From NCBI GenBank assembly GCA_018713425.1, contig DVOT01000255.1:1-6608 (forward strand): DNA of 6,608 nt, in the 5' to 3' direction. Of the stretch, positions 1 through 5,610 are shown one piece after another (within the stretch, counting starts at the first letter, position 1; every line of letters begins with the position of its first letter). This DNA is from Alectryocaccomicrobium faecavium. Lineage in GTDB: Bacteria; Bacillota; Clostridia; Christensenellales; Aristaeellaceae. The position numbers and the translations under genes are program-made. Below the pieces are notes generated by a model. It searched no databases and was not told where the DNA came from. It saw only the letters and a program-made list of their open reading frames with translations.

Positions 1-551
1 AAGCGCTCGTCGATTTCCACCGCCTGGGCGAGCGCGCGGGCGAGCGCCTTGAACGCGCCCTCGATGATATGGTGGCTATTTTCCCCGGCCAGCAGGCGCA
101 AGTGGATTGCCGCGCCCAGCGCACGGGAAAATGCGAGCATGAATTCCTTCACCAGCTCGGTATCGAAATCGCCCACTTTCTGCGCGGGGATGGGCAAATC
201 CCAGCCCAGCGCGGGGCGGCCGGAAATGTCCACCGCGGCGAGCACCAGCGCCTCGTCCATGGGCAGAATCACGCTGCCATAGCGCCGGATGCCGCGCCGC
301 TCGCCCAGCGCCTGATCGAACGCGCGCCCCAGCGCGATGCCAATGTCTTCTGTGGTGTGGTGGAAATCCACATCGGTATCGCCTTCGCAGGCGAGTTCCA
401 AATCGAAATTCCCGTGCCGGGCGAACAACTCCAGCATGTGGTTCAAAAAGCCGCAGCCGGTCTTCACCGCGTATTTCCCCTCGCCATCCAGTTCCAGGGT
501 CAGCGCGATGCGCGTTTCCGCCGTGTTGCGCTCAATCGTTGCCTTTCTCAT
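1..551 (-). CDS. hisB: Imidazoleglycerol-phosphate dehydratase, 3' end outside window
   Basis: This enzyme dehydrates imidazole glycerol phosphate to imidazole acetol phosphate in histidine biosynthesis, a cytoplasmic Mn-dependent step. The 183 visible codons begin MRKATIERNT and carry the family hallmarks: DVDFHHTTEDIG at about residues 60-71, whose paired histidines and glutamate are metal ligands in the family; MDEALV at 98-103; and NSHHIIEGAFKALARAL at 158-174. The family is usually about 190-200 residues, so only a dozen or so residues are probably missing past the left edge. It is the monofunctional form: there is no N-terminal histidinol-phosphatase domain like that of the enterobacterial fusion. 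The start is supported by GGGAGG at 558-563, six bases upstream. The start lies inside the end of hisC (20-bp overlap), which suggests translational coupling. It is the fifth gene of the his operon. Confidence 0.96.
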   Translation of the reverse strand, partial: MRKATIERNTAETRIALTLELDGEGKYAVKTGCGFLNHMLELFARHGNFDLELACEGDTDVDFHHTTEDIGIALGRAFDQALGERRGIRRYGSVILPMDEALVLAAVDISGRPALGWDLPIPAQKVGDFDTELVKEFMLAFSRALGAAIHLRLLAGENSHHIIEGAFKALARALAQAVEIDER

Positions 552-1611
552 GCCCAGCCTCCCGCAAAATCTCGTCCGTGGCGCGGATCAGCGCTTCCAT
601 GTCCGCGCGCGTGCCGATGCTGATGCGCACAAAATCCCGCGTGCGCGGGGCGGAGAACCAGCGCACCAGGATCCCGCGCGCGCGCAGCGCTGTAAGATAT
701 TCCTGGCCGCCCAGCGGCCCTTTGGCGAACAGGAAGTTCGCCTTGCTCTCCAAGACCGTAAACCCTCGCTCTTGTAGCTGCTGGCGCGTCCATTCGCGAT
801 TTTCGATGATCGCGTCCCGGCAGCGCGCAAAGTACGCGCGGTCGCGCATGGCATATTCCGCCGCCAGCAGGCTGAGCCGGTTGATGTTGTAGGGATTGAA
901 GCTGAAGCGCAGCGCGTTCAAATCGGCGGCGAGCGCCTCGCTGGCCACGGCGAAGCCTACGCGCGCCCCGGCCAGCGAGCGCGATTTGGAAAACGTGCGG
1001 ACAACCAGCAAATTTTCGCATTCCGGCAGCAGTGCCACCGCGCTCTCGCCGCCAAAATCCACATACGCCTCGTCTACCACCACCAGCCGGTTCTTATCCT
1101 GCATGAGCAGCGCGCGCACAGCGCTCAGGGGCAGCGACAGGCCCGTGGGCGCGTTCGGGTTGGCCAGGAACACCGTCTCCCTGCGGCCCGCGTAGTCCTC
1201 CACGCGCACGGAATAGTCCTCCCGCAGGGGCACGACGCATGCTTTGACGTGGAACATCTCGCAGAACACGCGGTAGAACCCATAGGTGATGTCCGCGAAA
1301 GCCGCGCCGTTTTCGCAAAAGCCGTGGAAGGCAAAGGCCAACAGCTCGTCGCTGCCGTTGCCCAGCACCACCTGCGCGGGCGAAACGCCCACTTCCCGGG
1401 CAATCGCCTCCGCCGCCGCGCGGCAGGTGGGATCGGGATACAGGCGCAGCTTTTCGGCCTCGGCACGGCCGAGCGCATCCAGCACCAGCGGGCTGGGCGG
1501 GAACGGGCTTTCGTTGGTGTTGAGCTTGATCAGCCGCTCTTCGCCGCGCGGCTGCTCGCCCGGCACATACGGCGTTAGCGCCTTCAGCGAACGGTTCAAA
1601 AAGCGGCTCAT
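532..1611 (-). CDS. hisC: Histidinol-phosphate aminotransferase
   Basis: This PLP-dependent class I/II (fold type I) aminotransferase converts imidazole acetol phosphate plus glutamate to histidinol phosphate. The protein has 359 residues, normal for HisC. Visible motifs in order are NTNESPFPPSP (31-41, N-terminal substrate region), GNGSDELL (84-91, phosphate-binding turn), NPNAPTG (151-157, with the PLP-contacting Asn), VVDEAYVDF (178-186, with the Asp that pairs with the pyridine nitrogen) and TFSKSRSLAGARVGF (206-220), where K209 is the expected Schiff-base lysine. The start is supported by AGGAGG at 1619-1624, seven bases upstream, and its ATG overlaps the hisD stop as ATGA. It sits between hisD and hisB. 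HisC-like enzymes can also act on aromatic amino acids, but the operon context makes histidine the main role. Confidence 0.96.
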   Translation of the reverse strand: MSRFLNRSLKALTPYVPGEQPRGEERLIKLNTNESPFPPSPLVLDALGRAEAEKLRLYPDPTCRAAAEAIAREVGVSPAQVVLGNGSDELLAFAFHGFCENGAAFADITYGFYRVFCEMFHVKACVVPLREDYSVRVEDYAGRRETVFLANPNAPTGLSLPLSAVRALLMQDKNRLVVVDEAYVDFGGESAVALLPECENLLVVRTFSKSRSLAGARVGFAVASEALAADLNALRFSFNPYNINRLSLLAAEYAMRDRAYFARCRDAIIENREWTRQQLQERGFTVLESKANFLFAKGPLGGQEYLTALRARGILVRWFSAPRTRDFVRISIGTRADMEALIRATDEILREAGHEKGND

Positions 1612-2897
1612 GCGTTTTCCTCCTCAAAGCGGCTCAGGGCGCTGCGCGCGTGCGCTTCCAGCCCCTCGGCGCGGGCAAAGCGCGCCACATCGTCCTTCAC
1701 GGCGGCAAACGCCTCGCGCGAATAGTAAATGTAGCTGCTCTTTTTCACAAAATCGTCCACCGAAAGCGGGCTGGCAAACCGCGCGGTGCCCAGCGTGGGC
1801 AGCGTGTGGTTCGGCCCGGCGAAGTAATCGCCCAACGCCTCGGGCGCATAGCGGCCCAGGAAAATGCTGCCCGCGTTCTTCACCGCGCCCAGCAGGGCGA
1901 ACGGGTCGCGCACGCACAGTTCCAAATGCTCGGGCGCCAGTTCGTTGGCGATGGCGACGCCTTCGCGCAGGTCGTCCGCCACGATGATCTTGCCGTTTTT
2001 TTCGATGGAGGCGCGCGCGATTTCCTCGCGCGGCAAGAGGGCCAGTTGCCGCTCGATTTCCGCCGCCACAGCCTCCGCCAGGACCATGCTATCGCACACC
2101 AACACGGCGGAAGAGAGCCGGTCGTGCTCGGCCTGGCTGAGCAGGTCCGCGGCCACGTGCGCGGGGTTGGCCTCCGCGTCCGCCACCACCAGGATCTCGC
2201 TCGGCCCGGCGATCATATCGATATCCACCTGGCCGTACACCTGCCGCTTGGCCGTGGCCACGTAGATGTTGCCCGGGCCCACGATCTTATCCACGCGGGG
2301 CACGCTCTGCGTGCCATAGGCCAGGGCCGCGATCGCCTGCGCGCCGCCGGCCTTCACGATGGTAGTAACGCCCGCGATCTTCGCCGCCGCCAAAATGGCC
2401 GGGGCGATTTTCCCGTCCGGGCCGGGAGGTGTGGCCATCACGATGGTGGGCACGCCCGCGATCTTCGCCGGAATCGCGTTCATCAGCACGGTGGACGGGT
2501 AACTGGCCGTGCCGCCGGGCACGTACAGCCCCGCGCGGGCGATGGGCAAAATCCGCTGCCCCAGCACGATGCCCTCGCGCTCGCTGGCGATAAAGCCCTC
2601 GCGCTTCTGGCGGCGGTGGAACGCCTCGATGTTCTCCTTCGCGCGCGCGAGCACGCCCCTGAGCCCCTCGTCCACGGCGGCATAGCCCGCCTCGATCTCT
2701 TCCCGCGTGGCCAGCAGGGCGGTTTGCTGGGGCGCGCCAAATTTTGCGTTAAACGCCATCACTGCCGCGTCGCCCTCCGCGCGCACGGCCGCCAAAATTT
2801 CGCGCACATCGCGCTCCACGCTCTCGGGCACGCGCGCTTCCCCGCGCGAGAGGATTTCTTCCCGCGCCGCCTCATGGCTGCGCAAAATGCGAATCAT
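1608..2897 (-). CDS. hisD: Histidinol dehydrogenase
   Basis: This zinc enzyme carries out the last two steps of histidine synthesis, oxidising L-histidinol to histidine with two NAD+. The chosen start gives 429 residues, the usual HisD size. The open frame continues upstream to 3239, but that extension lies inside hisG and has no HisD similarity. ATG at 2895-2897 is preceded by GGAGG and begins MIRILRSHEA, as expected. Family motifs include GLYVPGGTASYPSTVLMN (123-140), the nucleotide-binding-type region KIVGPGNIYVATAKR (204-218), IAGPSEI (229-235), SQAEHD (254-259) and ELAPEHLEL (319-327). By alignment to the known E. coli ligands, Q255, H258, D357 and H416 should bind zinc, and E323 and H324 should be the catalytic pair. 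It overlaps hisG and hisC by 4 bp on each side. Confidence 0.97.
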   Translation of the reverse strand: MIRILRSHEAAREEILSRGEARVPESVERDVREILAAVRAEGDAAVMAFNAKFGAPQQTALLATREEIEAGYAAVDEGLRGVLARAKENIEAFHRRQKREGFIASEREGIVLGQRILPIARAGLYVPGGTASYPSTVLMNAIPAKIAGVPTIVMATPPGPDGKIAPAILAAAKIAGVTTIVKAGGAQAIAALAYGTQSVPRVDKIVGPGNIYVATAKRQVYGQVDIDMIAGPSEILVVADAEANPAHVAADLLSQAEHDRLSSAVLVCDSMVLAEAVAAEIERQLALLPREEIARASIEKNGKIIVADDLREGVAIANELAPEHLELCVRDPFALLGAVKNAGSIFLGRYAPEALGDYFAGPNHTLPTLGTARFASPLSVDDFVKKSSYIYYSREAFAAVKDDVARFARAEGLEAHARSALSRFEEENA

Positions 2898-3511
2898 ACG
2901 ATTGCCTCCAATTTCGCCTTGATTTCGTCGATGAGGGGCGCGTGGAACTGGTAGCTCGCGCGGTTTGCGATCAGGCGCGCGCTCGAAGGCGCGATCACGT
3001 TGAACACGCTCAAATCGTTTTCCTTGAGCGTGGTACCGGTTTCCACAATGTCCACAATCACGTCCGACAGGCCCAGGATCGGCGCCAGCTCGATGCTGCC
3101 GTTGAGCTTGATGATGTCGATCTGCCGGTTGAGCGAAAGATAATAGTTCTGCGCGATGTTGACGTATTTGGTGGCCACGCGCAAAGGCAGGCTCACGTCC
3201 TCCACCCAGCCGTTCTTGGCGGCCACGGCCACCACGCACTTGCCGAACTTCAAATCGAGCAGTTCATACACATCCGGCTCGGTTTCCATCAGCGTGTCCT
3301 TGCCCGCCACGCCGATGTCCGCCGCGCCGCGCTCCACGTAAATCGCCACGTCGGACGGCTTCACCAAGAGATAGCGCACCCGGCCGTCCGGGCTTTCCAC
3401 CACCAGCTTGCGACTGTCCTCGCCCAGGGCCAGCTCGCCAAAGCCGATCTGTGAAAACAGCTTGAGCACCTTATCGCCCATGCGCCCCTTGGGCAGCGCG
3501 ATATTAAGCAT
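2894..3511 (-). CDS. hisG: ATP phosphoribosyltransferase catalytic subunit, short form
   Basis: HisG condenses ATP with PRPP to phosphoribosyl-ATP, the committed and feedback-controlled step of the pathway. At 205 residues this is the short form (HisG-S), which lacks the C-terminal ACT-like regulatory domain of the roughly 300-residue long form. It is therefore expected to need HisZ as a regulatory partner in a hetero-octamer. Visible features are the N-terminal LNIALPKGRMGD (2-13), DIGVAGKDTL (65-74), and the family signature around DVIVDIVETGTTLKENDL (150-167), of which ETGTT (157-161) is the PRPP-binding loop. A GGAGG lies nine bases upstream of the ATG. The start is inside the end of hisZ (8-bp overlap), and the stop overlaps the hisD start. 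The presence of hisZ directly upstream agrees with the short form. Confidence 0.97.
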   Translation of the reverse strand: MLNIALPKGRMGDKVLKLFSQIGFGELALGEDSRKLVVESPDGRVRYLLVKPSDVAIYVERGAADIGVAGKDTLMETEPDVYELLDLKFGKCVVAVAAKNGWVEDVSLPLRVATKYVNIAQNYYLSLNRQIDIIKLNGSIELAPILGLSDVIVDIVETGTTLKENDLSVFNVIAPSSARLIANRASYQFHAPLIDEIKAKLEAIV

Positions 3512-4625
3512 GCAGTTCCACCTCCATCCGGCCGTCGCTCAAAAGGCGGTAGATCCGCCGCGCGCGCACGTTTTCCGGCATTTCGCACTCCGCGCGCACG
3601 CTGATGCCCTCCTTGAGCAGCGCCGCCGCGGCCTGCGCCGCCGCCTCGGGCCGCGCGTTGCCATAGAGCAAAACCGCGTCCACATCGTAGGGCTTGACCT
3701 CGCGCAGCGCGCGCTCCAACTCGTCCAGATACAGGGCGAAGCCCAGCGCGTTTTGCGGCTTGTTCAGCCGGCGCATCATGTTGTCGTAGCGCCCGCCGCT
3801 CATCACCGCGCGCGGGATGCCCTTCACATACCCCTGGAACACCAGCCCATTGTAATAATCCAGATCGTTCACCACGGAAAAATCTACGCGCACGCCGCTC
3901 AAATCGTCTAGCACGCAAAGCGCGCCCGCCAGCGCCTCCATTTCGCCCACGGCCGCTTCCATCTCCGCGTTTTTGCACAGCGCGCGCAGGGCGGGCAGCG
4001 CCCCGGATAGGGGCTGGGAAAATGTGGCCAGCGCGCACAGCACGGAAGCGCTCTCTTCCTCCACGCCGTTTTGCGCCAAAATCGCCGCCACGCCGCTGCG
4101 GTTCTTTTGCCGCAGTGCAGAAAGCAGCCCGTCACGCGCTTCCATGGGGAGCGCAGCCGCGTCCAATAGCGCCGTCACAAACCCCATGTGGCTGATGTTG
4201 AGCACGGTTTCGCCACCCGTGGCCCGCAGGCTCTTGTTCGCCAGCGCCACCACTTCCGCCTCCGCGTATCCCGTGCCGCCGCCGATGAATTCCAGCCCCA
4301 TCTGCCAGATTTCGCCGTATTCCCGGCTGTTCTTTTCCCGCCGGAATACGTTTTCGTGGTAATACAGCTTTTGCGTTTTCACATCCGGCTTGGCGTTTTT
4401 TACGATGCTCAAGGTCACGTCCGGTTTGAGCGCCATCAACACGCCATTGGGATTGGAAAAGGTGATAATGTTCTCGCCGCGCAGGAAATTCTTGTTCTCC
4501 CGGTACATATCATAGGGTTCAAATTTGGCCATCCGATACAGATGGTAGCCATATTGCTCATATAGCGCGCGCAGCGTAAATTGTAGCCGCACATCGCCCG
4601 GCAGCGCGTCCATTGCCGTGGTCAT
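3504..4625 (-). CDS. hisZ: ATP phosphoribosyltransferase regulatory subunit
   Basis: HisZ is a catalytically inactive paralogue of histidyl-tRNA synthetase that binds short HisG and confers activity and histidine feedback. The protein is 373 residues from the chosen start. It shows class II synthetase-like motifs: MALKPDVTLSIVKNA (64-78), YYHENVFRREKNSREYGEIWQMGLEF (88-113, motif 2 region) and, further on, DLDYYNGLVFQGYV, matching the YY-G-VF element of HisRS. A true HisRS would usually be over 400 residues with a full anticodon-binding domain, and would rarely sit first in a his operon. The frame stays open upstream to 4682, but ATG at 4623-4625 is chosen because GGGAGGTG (4631-4638) precedes it. 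The longer start would also fall inside the -35 box of the promoter. The N-terminus is slightly short compared with typical HisZ. Confidence 0.93.
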   Translation of the reverse strand: MTTAMDALPGDVRLQFTLRALYEQYGYHLYRMAKFEPYDMYRENKNFLRGENIITFSNPNGVLMALKPDVTLSIVKNAKPDVKTQKLYYHENVFRREKNSREYGEIWQMGLEFIGGGTGYAEAEVVALANKSLRATGGETVLNISHMGFVTALLDAAALPMEARDGLLSALRQKNRSGVAAILAQNGVEEESASVLCALATFSQPLSGALPALRALCKNAEMEAAVGEMEALAGALCVLDDLSGVRVDFSVVNDLDYYNGLVFQGYVKGIPRAVMSGGRYDNMMRRLNKPQNALGFALYLDELERALREVKPYDVDAVLLYGNARPEAAAQAAAALLKEGISVRAECEMPENVRARRIYRLLSDGRMEVELHA

Positions 4626-4630
4626 CCGCC

Positions 4631-4638
4631 CACCTCCC
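4631..4638 (-). promoter_or_regulatory. hisZ ribosome binding site
   Basis: GGGAGGTG on the minus strand, with its GGAGG core seven bases before the ATG at 4625. It fixes the hisZ start, because the open frame itself continues 57 bases further upstream through the promoter. Confidence 0.85.
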
Positions 4639-4653
4639 GAAAACATTGGAGAC

Positions 4654-4682
4654 AGTATAGCACGCTTTAGCGCTTTAGTCAA
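4654..4682 (-). promoter_or_regulatory. sigma-A promoter of the his operon
   Basis: On the minus strand the -35 is TTGACT (4677-4682), the spacer is exactly 17 bp, and the -10 is TATACT (4654-4659), preceded by TGC as an extended -10. Each hexamer is one base off consensus. The predicted transcription start is the A near 4647, giving a leader of about 22 nt before hisZ. That is too short for a T-box or peptide attenuator, so control should act at initiation or on the HisG-HisZ enzyme. This prediction is from sequence only. Confidence 0.85.
4663..4678 (-). repeat. Tandem 8-bp repeat in the his promoter spacer, candidate operator
   Basis: Read on the minus strand, CTAAAGCG occurs twice back to back, filling nearly the whole spacer between the -35 and -10 boxes. 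The same stretch (4665-4678) is an imperfect palindrome of form CTnnAGCGCTnnAG centred on AGCGCT. A repressor bound here would block RNA polymerase directly. A TrpR-family repressor (HisR/YerC) has been proposed for histidine genes in Firmicutes, and the half-site style would fit such a protein. I cannot confirm its consensus from memory, so the link is a hypothesis. Confidence 0.5.
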
Positions 4683-4775
4683 GTAAATTGTTAGTGTGAT
4701 GAATCAGACTCGCATATACCCCGTCCATTAGCTTGTCAAAGAGCCCAGGGGAGAACGCGAGAAAGCCGGGGAACC

Positions 4776-5090
4776 TCAATCCTGCAGCTCGTGCAGAAGG
4801 ACATTCAGGTAGTCTGTACGCGTATCCAGAACGCGGAGAATAGAAACGGTATCCGTTACCTCGTAGACGATCATGTACTTCTTGTGAATCAAGAATCTCT
4901 CGTCGATCTCGCGGTGCAACTTATGGCGTAGTTCAGGGCCAAGCGACGGCTGATCTTTTAGCAGCGCACAGGCTGCAGCGATGCTAGCCATGAGATTTGC
5001 CGCTGCGTCAGGGGTGAGCAACGTATCCGCAATATAGGACTTGATTTCCTCCAGGTCAGCTATCGCAGCGGGTGTATAGCGCAGTTTCAT
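4776..5090 (-). CDS. Type II toxin, RelE/ParE superfamily
   Basis: A 104-residue protein with the RelE/ParE toxin layout: N-terminal MKLRYTPAAIADLEEIKSYI (1-20), a long helical region to about 58, then the beta-rich C-terminal part with ERFLIHKKYMIVYEV (64-78) and VSILRVLDTRTDYLNVL (82-98). RelE members cleave mRNA at the ribosome and ParE members poison DNA gyrase. The sequence alone does not settle which applies. The final motif has VLDTR where many relatives have VLHGR, so the usual His position is Asp, while the Arg (R91) and Tyr (Y94) remain. The ATG overlaps the antitoxin stop as ATGA. Its own upstream site (GGGGAT) is weak, which suggests coupling to antitoxin translation so that toxin is made only after antitoxin. 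No terminator is visible before the his promoter. Confidence 0.9.
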   Translation of the reverse strand: MKLRYTPAAIADLEEIKSYIADTLLTPDAAANLMASIAAACALLKDQPSLGPELRHKLHREIDERFLIHKKYMIVYEVTDTVSILRVLDTRTDYLNVLLHELQD

Positions 5091-5407
5091 TCATCGATCC
5101 CCAATTTAGCGTGCATCTCTTCTTCAGAAACCCAATCACTTTCCGTTTTGACGGAATCGCGGCCTTTGCGAATCTCCGTCATCAACTGAGCAATGGCGAC
5201 ATTTCGGAGCGCCTCCTGGGAATTCTGCGTAACAATAAACGGAAGACCGCCTACGTTGATGGATTGCTGCAGAAAGCAGTTAATCGCGTCCGTAAGGGTA
5301 AGGCCGCTTTTCTCGTAAATTTGCTCGACCTGCGCCTTGATCTCCGGATTGATGCGCATTTGGAATGTGCCGGTCTTGGGCGCGTTCATAACGTTCAGGA
5401 CTTGCAT
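5087..5407 (-). CDS. Type II antitoxin, RelB/DinJ family
   Basis: A 106-residue antitoxin. The N-terminal part is a ribbon-helix-helix DNA-binding domain typical of RelB/DinJ: strand TFQMRINPEI (14-23), helix KAQVEQIYEKSG (24-35), then LTLTDAINCFLQQSINVGGLPF (36-57), a strongly characteristic family stretch. The C-terminal half (about 60-106) is acidic and polar and would wrap and neutralise the toxin. The start at 5407 is preferred over the internal Met at residue 7 because AAGGAGG (5416-5422) lies eight bases upstream. As in the family generally, the dimer and the toxin-antitoxin complex probably repress their own promoter. By eye, base composition is lower in GC than the his genes, consistent with separate acquisition of the pair. 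Confidence 0.93.
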   Translation of the reverse strand: MQVLNVMNAPKTGTFQMRINPEIKAQVEQIYEKSGLTLTDAINCFLQQSINVGGLPFIVTQNSQEALRNVAIAQLMTEIRKGRDSVKTESDWVSEEEMHAKLGIDE

Positions 5408-5415
5408 ACGGATCG

Positions 5416-5422
5416 CCTCCTT
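5416..5422 (-). promoter_or_regulatory. Antitoxin ribosome binding site at the predicted mRNA 5' end
   Basis: AAGGAGG on the minus strand, eight bases before the ATG at 5407. It decides the antitoxin start. Measured from the -10 box, transcription should begin at or next to its first A (about 5422), so the site would sit at the very 5' end of the message. Confidence 0.8.
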
Positions 5423-5428
5423 ATTCGC

Positions 5429-5457
5429 ATTATAGCACGATTCTGAATATTTGTCAA
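5429..5457 (-). promoter_or_regulatory. Consensus sigma-A promoter of the toxin-antitoxin module
   Basis: On the minus strand TTGACA (5452-5457) and TATAAT (5429-5434) are separated by exactly 17 bp, with TGC just before the -10 (extended -10). Both hexamers match consensus perfectly. Two small inverted repeats overlap it: ATTC-T-GAAT in the spacer (5440-5448) and TTGT-N4-ACAA across the -35 (5451-5462). Either could be part of a ribbon-helix-helix operator, but both are short enough to be chance in AT-rich DNA. Such a strong promoter would be expected to rely on autorepression. Confidence 0.88.
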
Positions 5458-5525
5458 TACAACGTAATTACAAAATGCAGAAATCAATTTTGAGATTTGT
5501 TTATAATCGACCTGAAGTTTGTCCG

Positions 5526-5557
5526 CCGCAAAACTTGCCAGAAAAGCAATTTTGCGG
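5526..5557. repeat. Imperfect 12-bp inverted repeat over the ATPase promoter
   Basis: Left arm CCGCAAAA (5526-5533), a single unpaired C (5534), TTGC (5535-5538), seven-base loop CAGAAAA (5539-5545), then the right arm GCAA (5546-5549) and TTTTGCGG (5550-5557). All 12 pairs are perfect apart from the bulge. It covers the predicted -35 and the whole spacer, and ends directly before the -10. Because it lies upstream of the predicted start of transcription, it is more likely a DNA operator than an RNA hairpin for this gene. Neither side has the T-run of a usual terminator. Confidence 0.7.
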
Positions 5558-5563
5558 TACAAT
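5535..5563 (+). promoter_or_regulatory. Predicted sigma-A promoter of the ATPase gene
   Basis: TTGCCA (5535-5540), 17-bp spacer, TACAAT (5558-5563) on the plus strand. This predicts a start of transcription near 5570 and a leader of about 40 nt. An alternative -10, TATAAT at 5565-5570, has no -35 at a proper distance. The intergenic region 5458-5610 between the divergent promoters is AT-rich and holds no convincing gene. Confidence 0.65.
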
Positions 5564-5595
5564 ATATAATAATAGGTAAGAAGCAAACCGCCAAG

Positions 5596-5602
5596 AAGGA
5601 GG
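5596..5602 (+). promoter_or_regulatory. ATPase gene ribosome binding site
   Basis: AAGGAGG, eight bases before the ATG at 5611. It decides the start of the downstream open frame. Confidence 0.9.
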
Positions 5603-5610
5603 TTGCGCAG

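Noticed and set aside
1650..2954. 434-codon open frame on the plus strand opposite hisD and part of hisG
   Set aside because: It is antisense to clearly identified genes, rich in His, Arg and Ala as expected for a mirror frame of GC-rich codons, and has no domain-like pattern.
2898..3239. N-terminal extension of the hisD frame
   Set aside because: It lies within hisG in another frame, is low-complexity Arg/Gln/Gly, and the GGAGG plus ATG at 2897 gives the normal HisD length.
4626..4682. Longer hisZ start at 4682
   Set aside because: The start codon would lie in the -35 box and upstream of the predicted transcription start, and it has no ribosome site; the ATG at 4625 does.
4713..4739. Second minus-strand promoter, TTGACA (4734-4739) with TATATG (4713-4718)
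   Set aside because: The spacer is only 15 bp and the -10 is poor, and the promoter at 4654-4682 is far better. A minor role cannot be excluded.
5072..5446. 124-codon plus-strand open frame over the antitoxin gene
   Set aside because: It is antisense to a clear RelB/DinJ antitoxin and has no ribosome site or domain pattern.
5526..5557. Rho-independent terminator reading of the inverted repeat
   Set aside because: The stem is not followed by a T-run on either strand, no gene ends next to it, and it coincides with a promoter.
5395..5586. 63-codon minus-strand open frame
   Set aside because: It spans the consensus toxin-antitoxin promoter and antitoxin ribosome site and looks like translated AT-rich intergenic DNA.
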